Source: a virus. From it: DNA of 41,089 bases. Under the pieces are notes generated by a model. That model was not told where the DNA came from, did not search any database, and saw only the letters and a program-made list of their open reading frames with translations. The stretch is taken from positions 1 to 41,089 of the IMG/VR virus record IMGVR_UViG_3300010354_000199; one strand, 5' to 3'. This document shows positions 5,027-13,066 of this stretch, one piece after another. Made by a program: the position numbers and the translations under genes. Each line of letters begins with the position of its first letter. The stretch's first letter is position 1.

Positions 5027-7189
5027 ATGCAGAACATTGCGCTACCCGCGAACGTAATGGAGCCGGCCGTGGGTATGGAGCAGACGCAGCCTCCGGCTGT
5101 GATTGTTCAGCCTGAAACAGCTCCTGCCAAAGTGTTGACGCCGGACCAAGTAAGGTCAATCGGCGCAGAACTTCAGAAGCAGTTTATAAAGTATAAGAAT
5201 GATCGACGTATGCAAGAGTTGAAATGGCTGCGCAATCAGCGCCAGTATCTTGGTATTTATGACCTTGACATCGAGGGCACGCTGTCGACGATGCGCTCGC
5301 GAGCGTATCCCAAGCTGACGCGTATCAAGACCATCGCTACGGTCAGTCGGATCATGAACCTCATGTTTCCCGGCAACGATCGAAATTGGGACTTGTCGGC
5401 GAGTCCGAGTGCTGAAATGCAGCCTGAAGACGTTCAAGACGCTATTCAGGAATACATGCAGAAGCTGGCAGAGTCGGGAACGATAGACCCCAACTATCAG
5501 CTGAAGCAGGAAGATGTTCAGTGCGCGGTTCAAGAGCTTGCAAACAAGCGGGCTAAGCAGCTGCGTGACATTATTGACGACCAGCTTCAGGAGTTGGGTG
5601 GCGATCAGACATATGACTATATTGCACTTAATAGGCAGATGGTCAAGAGCGGCGTGCTCTACGGGCTCGGCATTCTGGAAGGTCCGTATCCGATCGTTCA
5701 CACAGCCACTGAGTGGAGCACGGATGAGCTTGGACAGGCTGCGCCGGAGAAGGTCGAGATTTACAAGCCCTACTTCATGTGGCGGCCTGTGTGGGATTTC
5801 TACCCTGACTTCTCGGCGAAGACGCTTGACAGCATGGACGGCTACTTCACTCGTGAAGTCATGTCTCGCGGGCAGTTTCGTGACCTTGCCGATCGAGAAG
5901 ACTTTTTCGGCAATGTGATCAAGTCTTATCTCAAGGATCACTCACAAGGTAACTACAAGCCGATGCTCCATGAGCAGGAGCTAAAGGTCATGGGCGTGAA
6001 AGCCGTGACCAATGAGCAGTCTCCAGACGGCAACAAATATGAAGTTTTGACATGGAAAGGGCGCTATCCGGCGTCGAAACTGAAGGATATTGGCGTCGAA
6101 GTGCCTGAAGGGCAGGAAGGCGACGACGTTGAAGCCGAAATCTGGATGATCGAGGATTACGTTATCAAGGCTGACATCAACCCTTGGAGGAAGATGGGCC
6201 TGAGCGTAAAGACGCTGCACTATTTCCTGTTCGACGAAGATGATACCAGCCCGATCGGGAACGGCCTGCCGAACGTCATCCGCGACAGTCAAATGTCGCT
6301 CTGTGCCGCCACGCGCATGCTTCTGGACAATGCGTCGGTTGTCTGTGGGCCGAACGTCGAGGTGAATGAGAAGCTGCTGGCGGCCGATCAGGACAAGACA
6401 TCGATCCATGCCTACAAGGTGTGGCGGCGCATCGACGATGATCCGATGACGGTGCAGTTTCCGGCGATCCGCGAGATCAGGATCGACAGCCATCTTCAGG
6501 AGCTTGAGGCGATCATCCGCCTGTTCCTTGAGTTTGCCGACGCCGAGACCTTCGTCGGACCCTTGGGGATTGGTGATAGCGGACGCATGCCGAGCGAGCC
6601 GATGCGGACGGCGGCCGGGGCCTCCATGCTGCGCGGTGACGCGTCGCTGCCGTTCAAGGATGTCATCAGGAACTTCGACAAGACGACGCAGTCGATCATC
6701 TATTCGCTGGTGCAATACAACAAGGTCTACCGGCCCGGCGAGCACAACGAGGGTGACTTCAACGTCGTGGCGCGTGGAGCTACCAGCCTGATCAGCAAGG
6801 AAGTTCGCGGTCAGCAGATGGATCAGCTGGCGCAGACGCTGACCGATGAAGAGAAGATGGAGATCGACAACCGCGAGCTGCTCAAGGAACGGCTGGCGAC
6901 GCGCGACGCCGAGCGGCTGCTGCTCTCTGAGAGCGAAGCGTCGATCCGGCGCAAGCAGCGTGAGCAGTCCATGCAGGAGCAGCAGGACATGATGCGCAAG
7001 CAGGCCGAGGCGACCGTGCGCGAGATGTTGTCGGCGAGCTTCAAGAACATCACTCAGGGCCAGAAAAACCAAGCTGCGACGGCCGGCGAAAACGTCGCGA
7101 CCGTCTTGGCGCTGCTGGAGCAGGCGTTGAATGAAGGATCAAGCGAGAAAACTGGTGCTTCTGGACAGTCTTCGTCTGAGGGCGGCTAG
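5027..7189 (+). CDS. Portal protein, 720 aa
   Basis: This forms the dodecameric ring at the capsid vertex through which DNA enters and leaves. It sits in the standard place after terminase and directly before scaffold and capsid. The size matches the large portals of P22/N4-type podoviruses. The first 40 residues are Pro/Ala-rich. The core holds the mixed region typical of portals (SGVLYGLGILEGPY, PYFMWRPVWDFYPDF around residue 245). A long helical, Gln/Glu-rich tail (residues about 600-680) could form the barrel or crown. The start has AAGGGG 9-14 bases upstream. Assignment is by context, length and motifs. Confidence 0.88.
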   Translation: MQNIALPANVMEPAVGMEQTQPPAVIVQPETAPAKVLTPDQVRSIGAELQKQFIKYKNDRRMQELKWLRNQRQYLGIYDLDIEGTLSTMRSRAYPKLTRIKTIATVSRIMNLMFPGNDRNWDLSASPSAEMQPEDVQDAIQEYMQKLAESGTIDPNYQLKQEDVQCAVQELANKRAKQLRDIIDDQLQELGGDQTYDYIALNRQMVKSGVLYGLGILEGPYPIVHTATEWSTDELGQAAPEKVEIYKPYFMWRPVWDFYPDFSAKTLDSMDGYFTREVMSRGQFRDLADREDFFGNVIKSYLKDHSQGNYKPMLHEQELKVMGVKAVTNEQSPDGNKYEVLTWKGRYPASKLKDIGVEVPEGQEGDDVEAEIWMIEDYVIKADINPWRKMGLSVKTLHYFLFDEDDTSPIGNGLPNVIRDSQMSLCAATRMLLDNASVVCGPNVEVNEKLLAADQDKTSIHAYKVWRRIDDDPMTVQFPAIREIRIDSHLQELEAIIRLFLEFADAETFVGPLGIGDSGRMPSEPMRTAAGASMLRGDASLPFKDVIRNFDKTTQSIIYSLVQYNKVYRPGEHNEGDFNVVARGATSLISKEVRGQQMDQLAQTLTDEEKMEIDNRELLKERLATRDAERLLLSESEASIRRKQREQSMQEQQDMMRKQAEATVREMLSASFKNITQGQKNQAATAGENVATVLALLEQALNEGSSEKTGASGQSSSEGG

Positions 7190-7358
7190 TTACGATATTC
7201 GTGACATGAAGGAGTTAATCGACATCCTTCAGCGTGAAGCGACCGACAAGCTCACTACGGCTAAAATGGATGTAGTGCAGCTTTATCAGGGTGAGATTAG
7301 GGCGTTCAAGCGCATTCTTAGTGAACTTGAACCTCGTCAAGTGGAGAAGTCAAAGTGA
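7131..7358 (+). CDS. 75-residue helical protein overlapping the portal gene
   Basis: The first 59 bases overlap the end of the portal gene in another frame. The stop (7356-7358) overlaps the GTG start of the scaffold gene. The product is highly charged and almost wholly helical (LLDSLRLRAASYDIRDMKELIDILQREAT...EIRAFKRILSEL), likely a short coiled coil. Placement between portal and scaffold suggests a minor head-assembly factor, but that is inference. Codon usage beyond the overlap looks ordinary for the genome. Confidence 0.65.
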   Translation: MKDQARKLVLLDSLRLRAASYDIRDMKELIDILQREATDKLTTAKMDVVQLYQGEIRAFKRILSELEPRQVEKSK

Positions 7359-8275
7359 CCGACGAGACCGGCGCAGCTTTTGAAGACGTGTTTAACAGCC
7401 TGATCAAGGAGGGCGAAGGTGCGGTTCCCGCAGTGGAGACCCCGACGCCAGTCGCCGAAGAAGCTCCCGCCGAACCGGCGGCCGAGCCCGAGGAACATCC
7501 CGCTGCCGAACCGGCTGGAGATGATGCTGCTGAGGAAGCTGATACAGATGCTGGCGATGCTGGCGATGATCAGAAAACTGAAGGCGAGCAGCCCGAGCCT
7601 GAAGCGAAAAAGGACGACGACGTTCTGAAGCGCTTTGCGGACATGATGCTGGAGCGTGAACAGAAGGCGAAGGGCGAGCAGCCTCAGCAGGAAGTTCCAC
7701 AGCAGCAGGCTCCGCAGCAGCAGCCGGAGATGCCGTTTTCTGAGGATGAGATCAAAACTCTTAATGAGTTTGAGAAAGATTACCCTGATGTTGCCGAAGC
7801 CGTAAGGATCGTCACAGCGAAAAACCAGCAGCTGTTAGCAAGTTATATCTTCAAAACTGTCGACGAGTTTTTGAAGCCTCGACTTGAGCTGCTCGACGCT
7901 ATTGCGACGCGCACGCACATTTCTGAGTTGGCGCAGGAAATCCCGCAGTATAATGACGAATACCGGGATAAAGTTGTCGAGTGGGCGCTTAGTGATAAGC
8001 AGCCTAAATACTTGCGCTCGGCTTACGAACACGTTATTAAGAACGGAGATGTGGATGAGGTGAAAGACCTTATCAGTCGATACGAGGTGGCAAATGGCGC
8101 TCAACAGCCCCAGAAAGCTGCATCTCGTAGGTCTGCTGAGCCGCCCACGATCGCCAAGCAAGCGGCGAAATCGATGGCCCCCGTCAGTGGAAAGCGTTCT
8201 GCTCCCAGCGTTGAAGTCGAGCCGGAGTCGTTTGACGACGCGTTCGCCAAATACGCGAAGGAACTGAAGCTCTAA
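7355..8275 (+). CDS. Putative capsid scaffolding protein, 306 aa
   Basis: The GTG start at 7355 has GGAGAAG upstream. The N-terminal 110 residues are extremely acidic and rich in Ala, Pro and Glu, then Gln-rich (about 110-125), as expected of a disordered scaffold tail. Residues 130-235 are helical. The C-terminus has a basic patch (KAASRRSAEPP..KQAAKS) and a final amphipathic helix (FDDAFAKYAKELKL) of the kind scaffolds use to touch capsid protein. It lies immediately before the major capsid gene. It could include a protease, but no catalytic motif is visible. Confidence 0.78.
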   Translation: MTDETGAAFEDVFNSLIKEGEGAVPAVETPTPVAEEAPAEPAAEPEEHPAAEPAGDDAAEEADTDAGDAGDDQKTEGEQPEPEAKKDDDVLKRFADMMLEREQKAKGEQPQQEVPQQQAPQQQPEMPFSEDEIKTLNEFEKDYPDVAEAVRIVTAKNQQLLASYIFKTVDEFLKPRLELLDAIATRTHISELAQEIPQYNDEYRDKVVEWALSDKQPKYLRSAYEHVIKNGDVDEVKDLISRYEVANGAQQPQKAASRRSAEPPTIAKQAAKSMAPVSGKRSAPSVEVEPESFDDAFAKYAKELKL

Positions 8276-8294
8276 AACTAACTAGGAGCCAACA

Positions 8295-9344
8295 ATGACC
8301 ACGATGTCTTATGGTGATATCACCCCGGCAGTCGCCGCTTGGGCCACTGTCCGCATGCTGACGCGCGCTGTGCCGTATCTCCATTTGGAGAAGTTCGGTC
8401 AGACCTATCCGCTGCCGCGCAACTCGACGAATACCGCCAAATTTCGTCGTTACTTCCTGAGCGGCGCGACCGGCGCGGCCGGTCTGACCGGCAACCCGAT
8501 CTCGGCGTTTGCCAACGTGCTGGCGACGACGCCTCTGATCGAAGGCGTGACGCCGTCCGGCAACACGCTGGCGGTCGAGGATTATACCGTCACCATTCAG
8601 CAGTATGGCTCGTGGGTGCCGTTCACGGACGTTATCGACACGATCCATCCGGACCCTGTGCTGGCGCAGATTTCCGACATTCTTGGCGAGCAGGCGGCTC
8701 AGACGATCGAGACGATCCGCTTCAACGTCCTGAAGGCCGGCGTCAACGTCTTCTACGCCAACAGCGTTGCGGGCCGTACGACCGTCGCTGCTGCGCCGTC
8801 CCTGACGGACCAGCGCCGCGTCACGACCGGCCTCAATCGCCAGAACGCCAAGAAGATCACGCAGGTGGTCGCCTCTTCGCCGGACTACAACACGAAGTCG
8901 GTTGAAGCGTCCTATATGGCGGTTTGCCATCCGGACCTTGAGACGGACATTCGTTCGATGACCGGCTTCAAGCCTGTCGCCGACTACGGCCCGCACACGA
9001 CGCCGTTCGAAGGTGAAATCGGCTCGGTCGAGCAGGTTCGCTATCTCACGTCGACGGTTCTTGTGCCGTGGGCTGACGCCGCGACGGGCTCGACCAAGGG
9101 CACGATGCGCTCGACGACCGGCACCTACGCCGACGTCTACCCGATCCTCTACTTCGGCCGCGATGCTTACGGCATTGTCCCGCTGAAGGGGTCGACCTCC
9201 CTCACTCCGATGGTGGTCAACCCGAAGCCTGTGATCGGCGATCCGCTCGGTCAGAAGGGCACGGTCGGCTGGAAGACGTGGACTGGCGTCGTAATCCTTC
9301 AGGAAGCCTTCATGGCCCGTCTGGAGTGCTGCGCTACGGCGTAA
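8295..9344 (+). CDS. Major capsid protein, N4-gp56 family, 349 aa
   Basis: This is the main shell protein, HK97-fold by family. The N-terminus (MSYGDITPAVAAW followed by a stretch ending ...HLEKFGQTYPLP) and the segments FRRYFLSGA, TPLIEGVTPSG, QYGSWVPFTDVIDT and CHPDLETDIRSM match the N4-gp56 family of major capsid proteins. AGGAG lies 8-12 bases upstream of the ATG, consistent with high expression. Codons are strongly biased to C/G endings. A terminator hairpin immediately follows, which may set the high ratio of this message. Confidence 0.92.
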   Translation: MTTMSYGDITPAVAAWATVRMLTRAVPYLHLEKFGQTYPLPRNSTNTAKFRRYFLSGATGAAGLTGNPISAFANVLATTPLIEGVTPSGNTLAVEDYTVTIQQYGSWVPFTDVIDTIHPDPVLAQISDILGEQAAQTIETIRFNVLKAGVNVFYANSVAGRTTVAAAPSLTDQRRVTTGLNRQNAKKITQVVASSPDYNTKSVEASYMAVCHPDLETDIRSMTGFKPVADYGPHTTPFEGEIGSVEQVRYLTSTVLVPWADAATGSTKGTMRSTTGTYADVYPILYFGRDAYGIVPLKGSTSLTPMVVNPKPVIGDPLGQKGTVGWKTWTGVVILQEAFMARLECCATA

Positions 9345-9352
9345 CATTGGAT

Positions 9353-9375
9353 AGGGGCTGAATAAGCCCCTTTCT
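9353..9375 (+). terminator. Terminator/attenuator hairpin after the capsid gene
   Basis: AGGGGCT (9353-9359) and AGCCCCT (9365-9371) form a 7-bp stem with loop GAATA, followed by TTTCTCC. The weak U-tract suggests partial termination or message-end protection rather than a full stop. Confidence 0.65.
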
Positions 9376-9403
9376 CCATCAACGGCTTTCTAGGAGACGA
9401 CAA

Positions 9404-9721
9404 ATGGCTACTGTGACTTATCGCCGCAATGGCGCGGTGACGAACTTCGCCGAGGGAACTTTCACGTCCGATAACTCGGCGCAGACCCTCTCGCTCGGTT
9501 TTATCCCCTCGTGGATCAAGGTCTTCAACGAGACCGACGTGATCATGTGGGAGAAGACCAAGGGCATGACGGCGTCGACGTGCATCAAATATAACGGCAC
9601 CGGCCCGGCGATCACTGCCGACACCAACAGCTACATCCTGATCAATACGGATGGAACTGTCACCCTCCATGCGACGCTTGTCGGTAACTCGAAAGCGATC
9701 AAGTTCGTCGCAATGGCTTAA
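9404..9721 (+). CDS. Putative virion decoration/minor structural protein, 105 aa
   Basis: TAGGAG lies upstream of the ATG at 9404. The product is beta-strand-rich (MATVTYRRNGAV, AQTLSLGFIPSWIKVFN, TNSYILINTDGTVTLHATLVG) with no charged helical region. It is isolated between two hairpins directly after the major capsid gene, a common place for capsid decoration or cement proteins. A compact beta fold of this size would fit that role. No family is recognised with certainty. Confidence 0.7.
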   Translation: MATVTYRRNGAVTNFAEGTFTSDNSAQTLSLGFIPSWIKVFNETDVIMWEKTKGMTASTCIKYNGTGPAITADTNSYILINTDGTVTLHATLVGNSKAIKFVAMA

Positions 9722-9722
9722 T

Positions 9723-9744
9723 GTGTGGGGCTTCGGCCCCACAC
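9723..9744 (+). terminator. Strong hairpin with TTCG loop after the decoration gene
   Basis: A nine-bp perfect stem GTGTGGGGC/GCCCCACAC with a TTCG tetraloop sits two bases after the stop codon. The T-tract is poor (TCACTTCT). It may act as a partial terminator or as a 3' stabiliser of the capsid/decoration message. Confidence 0.7.
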
Positions 9745-9769
9745 TCACTTCTAAAGGCTGGAGGGCGCG

Positions 9770-10303
9770 ATGGCGCGGCAAAATCTTGATGGCACCGGCA
9801 ATGAGCCGTGGGGCGTAGTTTTCGGCAAACTCAACTCGATGCTGACCGAGCTTTACAGCTCGTTTGCAGGTGCGACCGATCCGTCTGTCACGACACTGAC
9901 GACGAGTGGAGCGGCGACGATTGGCGGGGCGCTTACGGCGTCCAGCACGGCTGCGGTGACTGGACAGGTTACGGCCGGCGCTCTCGCTCTCGATAGCGGC
10001 ACCAAGACAGCTTCTGCGACGACTGGCGCGGCGACGCTCAACAAGGACGCTGGCGTCATCACGTCCGAGGCGCTGACGACGGCGGCCGGCGCGGCTTACA
10101 CGCTGACCCTGACCAACAGCTCGATTGCGGCGGCTGATCAGGTGTTCGCGTCGTTCGCGAACGGCACCAATACGCAGGGCACGCTGTCGCTCGGCACGGT
10201 GACGCCGGGTTCCGGCTCGGTGGTGATCAAGGTCAACAACATTCACGCCTCTGAGGCGCTGAATGGCACGATCAAGATCGCCTTCATGGTGCTCAAGAAC
10301 TAA
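9770..10303 (+). CDS. Thr/Ala/Gly-rich virion protein (head fibre/decoration-like), 177 aa
   Basis: The ATG at 9770 has GGAGGG upstream. After a short N-terminus (MARQNLDGTGNEPWG) comes a low-complexity stretch of short strands (TTLTTSGAATIGGALTAS, TGQVTAGALALDSG) resembling a fibrous beta repeat. A C-terminal globular beta domain (VITSEALTTAAGAAYTLTL through ALNGTIKIAFMVLKN) follows. This architecture is frequent in phage head fibre or decoration proteins located behind the capsid gene. Receptor or particle-surface binding is a reasonable inference. Confidence 0.68.
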   Translation: MARQNLDGTGNEPWGVVFGKLNSMLTELYSSFAGATDPSVTTLTTSGAATIGGALTASSTAAVTGQVTAGALALDSGTKTASATTGAATLNKDAGVITSEALTTAAGAAYTLTLTNSSIAAADQVFASFANGTNTQGTLSLGTVTPGSGSVVIKVNNIHASEALNGTIKIAFMVLKN

Positions 10304-10314
10304 CGGAGACGGCG

Positions 10315-10566
10315 ATGGGCGAGTATTGTTGCAAGATCGAGGCTTTGAGCAACGGCTACGAAGTCGAGATGTATGATCCGGCCATCGCCAAAAAGAACAG
10401 TAGTGGCAAGGGTCCATACCAGGAGCCGTGGGTGAGCATGGCGTTCAAGACGCCGAAGGAAGTCGCCATGTTCATCGAGAAGAACTTGGAAAAGTCGAAG
10501 AAGATGGACGAATACTCCAACACCTTCGACATGTTAGTAGCTCAGAACGGAGAAGATGATGAGTGA
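10315..10566 (+). CDS. 83-residue hypothetical protein
   Basis: The ATG at 10315 has GGAG upstream. The product starts MGEYCCKIEALSNGYEVE, with paired Cys near the N-terminus, a middle PYQEPWVSMAFKTPKEVAMF that looks like a strand followed by a helix, and an acidic C-terminus (NGEDDE). Such small proteins are common between head and connector genes. It overlaps the next gene by a few bases. Function unknown. Confidence 0.68.
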   Translation: MGEYCCKIEALSNGYEVEMYDPAIAKKNSSGKGPYQEPWVSMAFKTPKEVAMFIEKNLEKSKKMDEYSNTFDMLVAQNGEDDE

Positions 10567-10852
10567 AGATCAAGTGACTGAGCCGGAAATCAAAATTCGC
10601 AAAAAGAAAGAAGATATGGACGAGCGTGTCACTATCATTCTTGAGCGTGGGCCTCATATCCCGAAGGTCGGGCTCAATGTCGGCCATAACGGCACGAATT
10701 ACTTGATCAAACCCGGCGTTCCTGTAAGTATTCCGCGCAAGGTTCTGAATGTGATCAAGGATGCGCGCGGTGCAGTGCCGGTTGTCAATCCGGACGATCA
10801 GACGATCATGTCGTATGAGGAACGGGCGATCTATCCCTTCTCATACGTCTGA
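10556..10852 (+). CDS. 98-residue hypothetical head-region protein
   Basis: Two adjacent ATGs (10556, 10559) are available. The GGAG at about 10548 is better spaced for the second. The N-terminal 25 residues are highly charged (EIKIRKKKEDMDERV). A beta-rich portion follows (VTIILERG, VGLNVGHNGTNYLIKPGVPVSIPRKVLNVI). This layout is frequent among phage virion-associated proteins next to the connector, but no named family is recognised. It may be a minor head protein. Confidence 0.68.
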   Translation: MMSEDQVTEPEIKIRKKKEDMDERVTIILERGPHIPKVGLNVGHNGTNYLIKPGVPVSIPRKVLNVIKDARGAVPVVNPDDQTIMSYEERAIYPFSYV

Positions 10853-10864
10853 GAGGGGTGAGCG

Positions 10865-11632
10865 ATGATACTCGGCGATCTGCTGGACGAGCTGCGTCAC
10901 AATATCCTGCGTGACAGTTCCGATCTGATCGCCGGGTCTCCAGACATCTTGTGGGACAACGAGACGCTTGTCCGCTACATTGATCAGGCGCAGAAGCGCT
11001 TTGCGCGGCGCTCACTAATTATTCGTGATGGCGACACTGCGTCCGTGACGCGGATCACTCTGGCGACCGGCGTTGACGAATACGCCTGCCATTCTTCAGT
11101 CATCGCAATCATCTCGGCTCGGCTGACCGGCGAGAACGGAGACATGCGCCGCATCAGCCACACGGCCAACCAAGTCTATGACCAGCCGGACAGTTGGTAT
11201 TGGGATGTCAACTCGCAAGTCTCAATGCCGGACGGCAAGCCGCTGGCCTATTACACTGACGAGGAAGTGAAGACGGACAATACTGGCCACGCTCAGCTGG
11301 TCAGTATGAAGGTCTACCCCAAGCCGTCAGCCGCCTACAACGGCCAGATCATCAACCTGCGCGTCGTGCGCGGGCCGCTTGCGACGCTCGATCCAAACAA
11401 CCTGAGCGCCGAGCTGGAAATCCCTGAGAATTGGCAGCTGGAGATGCTGTATTGGGCGGCGGCTCGCGCGCTCGACGTAATGGATCGAGACGCTGGCGAC
11501 GCGACGCGTTCGGATCGCTTCATGGCAAAATTTGATCGGGCGGTAAACGAGGCTGCGATTGAAGCCAAGCGCAAGCTTTACGCCAAGGATCGATGGGGCT
11601 TCGGCCACAACGGCTTTACATGGGACCGCTGA
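10865..11632 (+). CDS. Putative head-tail connector/adaptor protein, 255 aa
   Basis: The start MILGDLLDELRHNIL, the helix ETLVRYIDQAQKRFARRSLIIRD, and the helical C-terminus (WQLEMLYWAAARALDVMD, KFDRAVNEAAIEAKRKLY) resemble the phage adaptor family (DUF6682-like) that docks under the portal. It follows the capsid genes and precedes the large internal proteins, as expected for a connector in podovirus-like genomes. GAGGGG-type bases precede the ATG. Assignment rests on pattern recognition and order. Confidence 0.68.
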   Translation: MILGDLLDELRHNILRDSSDLIAGSPDILWDNETLVRYIDQAQKRFARRSLIIRDGDTASVTRITLATGVDEYACHSSVIAIISARLTGENGDMRRISHTANQVYDQPDSWYWDVNSQVSMPDGKPLAYYTDEEVKTDNTGHAQLVSMKVYPKPSAAYNGQIINLRVVRGPLATLDPNNLSAELEIPENWQLEMLYWAAARALDVMDRDAGDATRSDRFMAKFDRAVNEAAIEAKRKLYAKDRWGFGHNGFTWDR

Positions 11633-11633
11633 C

Positions 11634-13064
11634 ATGGCTGACATGCCTTACCGGGAGTGGGCTCGACAGGTTCGCACACTTAACGCCAACCCTTCAGGCT
11701 CGATGCCGGTTAACGCTACGGCGTTGAGGCAGGCGCTCGGCGGCGGGCCAGCAGAAGTTGGAGCAGGTCTTGATGACGCGATGAACCTGATGCGTCAGCG
11801 CGCGTCGATGGTGAACGCGCCGCAGCTTAATGCTCAGGTTGCATCTCGCATCCCTCCCGGTTTTTACGAGCCTTCGCCGCCGCGCGTTCCCGCGTCTGAA
11901 ATGATCCGGCAGACGCCGGTTCGACTGCCGCAAATGCCCCGCACGGTGCAGCCGGGAGAGACGACCGCAGATGTGCTGGATCGCCTGCTTGGGCCTAACC
12001 CTGAAGCGCAGGTGCCGCGAGGCGTCGCGCAGCAGAAGCTTGATCAGGCGCTATATCGCGGGACGCTGCGCGATCTCGGCAACCTTCGCACGCCTAACGT
12101 CGTGCCACAGACGCAAATTCCGCTCGGTCAGACGCCGGCTTCGTTCGGGCCGCGCGTTGTGCAGCCGGCGCAGGCGATGGCACGAGAGCTTGGCGGGTTT
12201 GGGCCACGTTTGGCGCAGCCTGTCGACGCGATGTCGGCGATGAAATCCTATGGACGTGTCGTCCCGTCTGCGGAGAAGGCCGCCAACTTCGGATCGTTTT
12301 TCCAGAAGGCTGCGGCAGCCGCGCCAGCTGCGGAAGCGCTTGCCGAAGCTGCGCCGGCAGCGGCGAAAAGTGGAGGGGTCTTGTCTCGCGTCGGGCAGCT
12401 TGCCGCTCCCGGCGCAGGGGCTCTTGGGGTCGCAGCTCGGTGGCTGCCAACTGCATCGTTGGGGGTCGGCGTCGCGAATGCAGCTTATGACGCGTTCAAC
12501 CCGCAGTCTGATCTAAGGCAGGCCGGCATTCCTGCGAAGAACGATTTTTATCGTGATGTCAGGGAAGGCAACTACGGGCGTGCGGCGGGCGACGCAGCTC
12601 GATCTGTTCTGGCCACGTATGGACAGCTTGCCAAGCAAGTGCTGATGCCGCCTGTGCTTGGCGGCGCGGCACAGGGACTTGTTGGTGGCGAGCGGCCGAG
12701 TGAACGGGCTGAGCGGCAGCGTGCGGAAGCGGTGCAGTCTTTGATGGATGAGGCGCGCATGCAGCAGGGCGGTGCGCCGGTAGCCGCTGCGCCAGCCAAA
12801 GCCAAGGCGCACCGTCTGGTGCCGCTCGATGTCATGAGCGAATACGCCAAGATTTATCGGCAGATGGCTCCCAAGACGACATCGATCAATGATCAGCTGA
12901 AGGCCAAGATCGCGAACGACATCATTCAGCAAAGTCAGCAGATGCAGAACGCGGATGAGAAGACGCGCAAGGCCCACAACCAGATGATCAATCAGCTTAC
13001 TCGGCTGACGGGCGGTCAGCAGTGGGGCTGGGGTCCACTGTATGGCGATGACGGAGAGCCGTAA
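11634..13064 (+). CDS. Putative internal virion/ejection protein, 476 aa
   Basis: I chose the ATG at 11634, one base after the connector stop; an upstream in-frame extension to 11559 would lie wholly inside the connector gene. The protein is Ala/Pro/Gln/Arg-rich and probably largely disordered in its first 220 residues. An Ala-rich hydrophobic segment follows (residues about 255-295: EALAEAAPAAAKSGG, APGAGALGVAARWLPTASLG) that could insert in membranes. The C-terminus is helical and polar. Placement directly before the giant protein suggests both are packaged inside the head and ejected with DNA, like the core proteins of podoviruses. No catalytic motif is visible. Confidence 0.62.
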   Translation: MADMPYREWARQVRTLNANPSGSMPVNATALRQALGGGPAEVGAGLDDAMNLMRQRASMVNAPQLNAQVASRIPPGFYEPSPPRVPASEMIRQTPVRLPQMPRTVQPGETTADVLDRLLGPNPEAQVPRGVAQQKLDQALYRGTLRDLGNLRTPNVVPQTQIPLGQTPASFGPRVVQPAQAMARELGGFGPRLAQPVDAMSAMKSYGRVVPSAEKAANFGSFFQKAAAAAPAAEALAEAAPAAAKSGGVLSRVGQLAAPGAGALGVAARWLPTASLGVGVANAAYDAFNPQSDLRQAGIPAKNDFYRDVREGNYGRAAGDAARSVLATYGQLAKQVLMPPVLGGAAQGLVGGERPSERAERQRAEAVQSLMDEARMQQGGAPVAAAPAKAKAHRLVPLDVMSEYAKIYRQMAPKTTSINDQLKAKIANDIIQQSQQMQNADEKTRKAHNQMINQLTRLTGGQQWGWGPLYGDDGEP

Positions 13065-13066
13065 GG

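Noticed and set aside
8184-9347. 387-codon minus-strand frame over the capsid gene
   Set aside because: Antisense of a clearly identified major capsid gene; the Arg/His/Asp-rich composition is typical of a shadow frame.
9299-10417. 372-codon minus-strand frame
   Set aside because: Lies antisense to three late genes; Arg-rich shadow composition.
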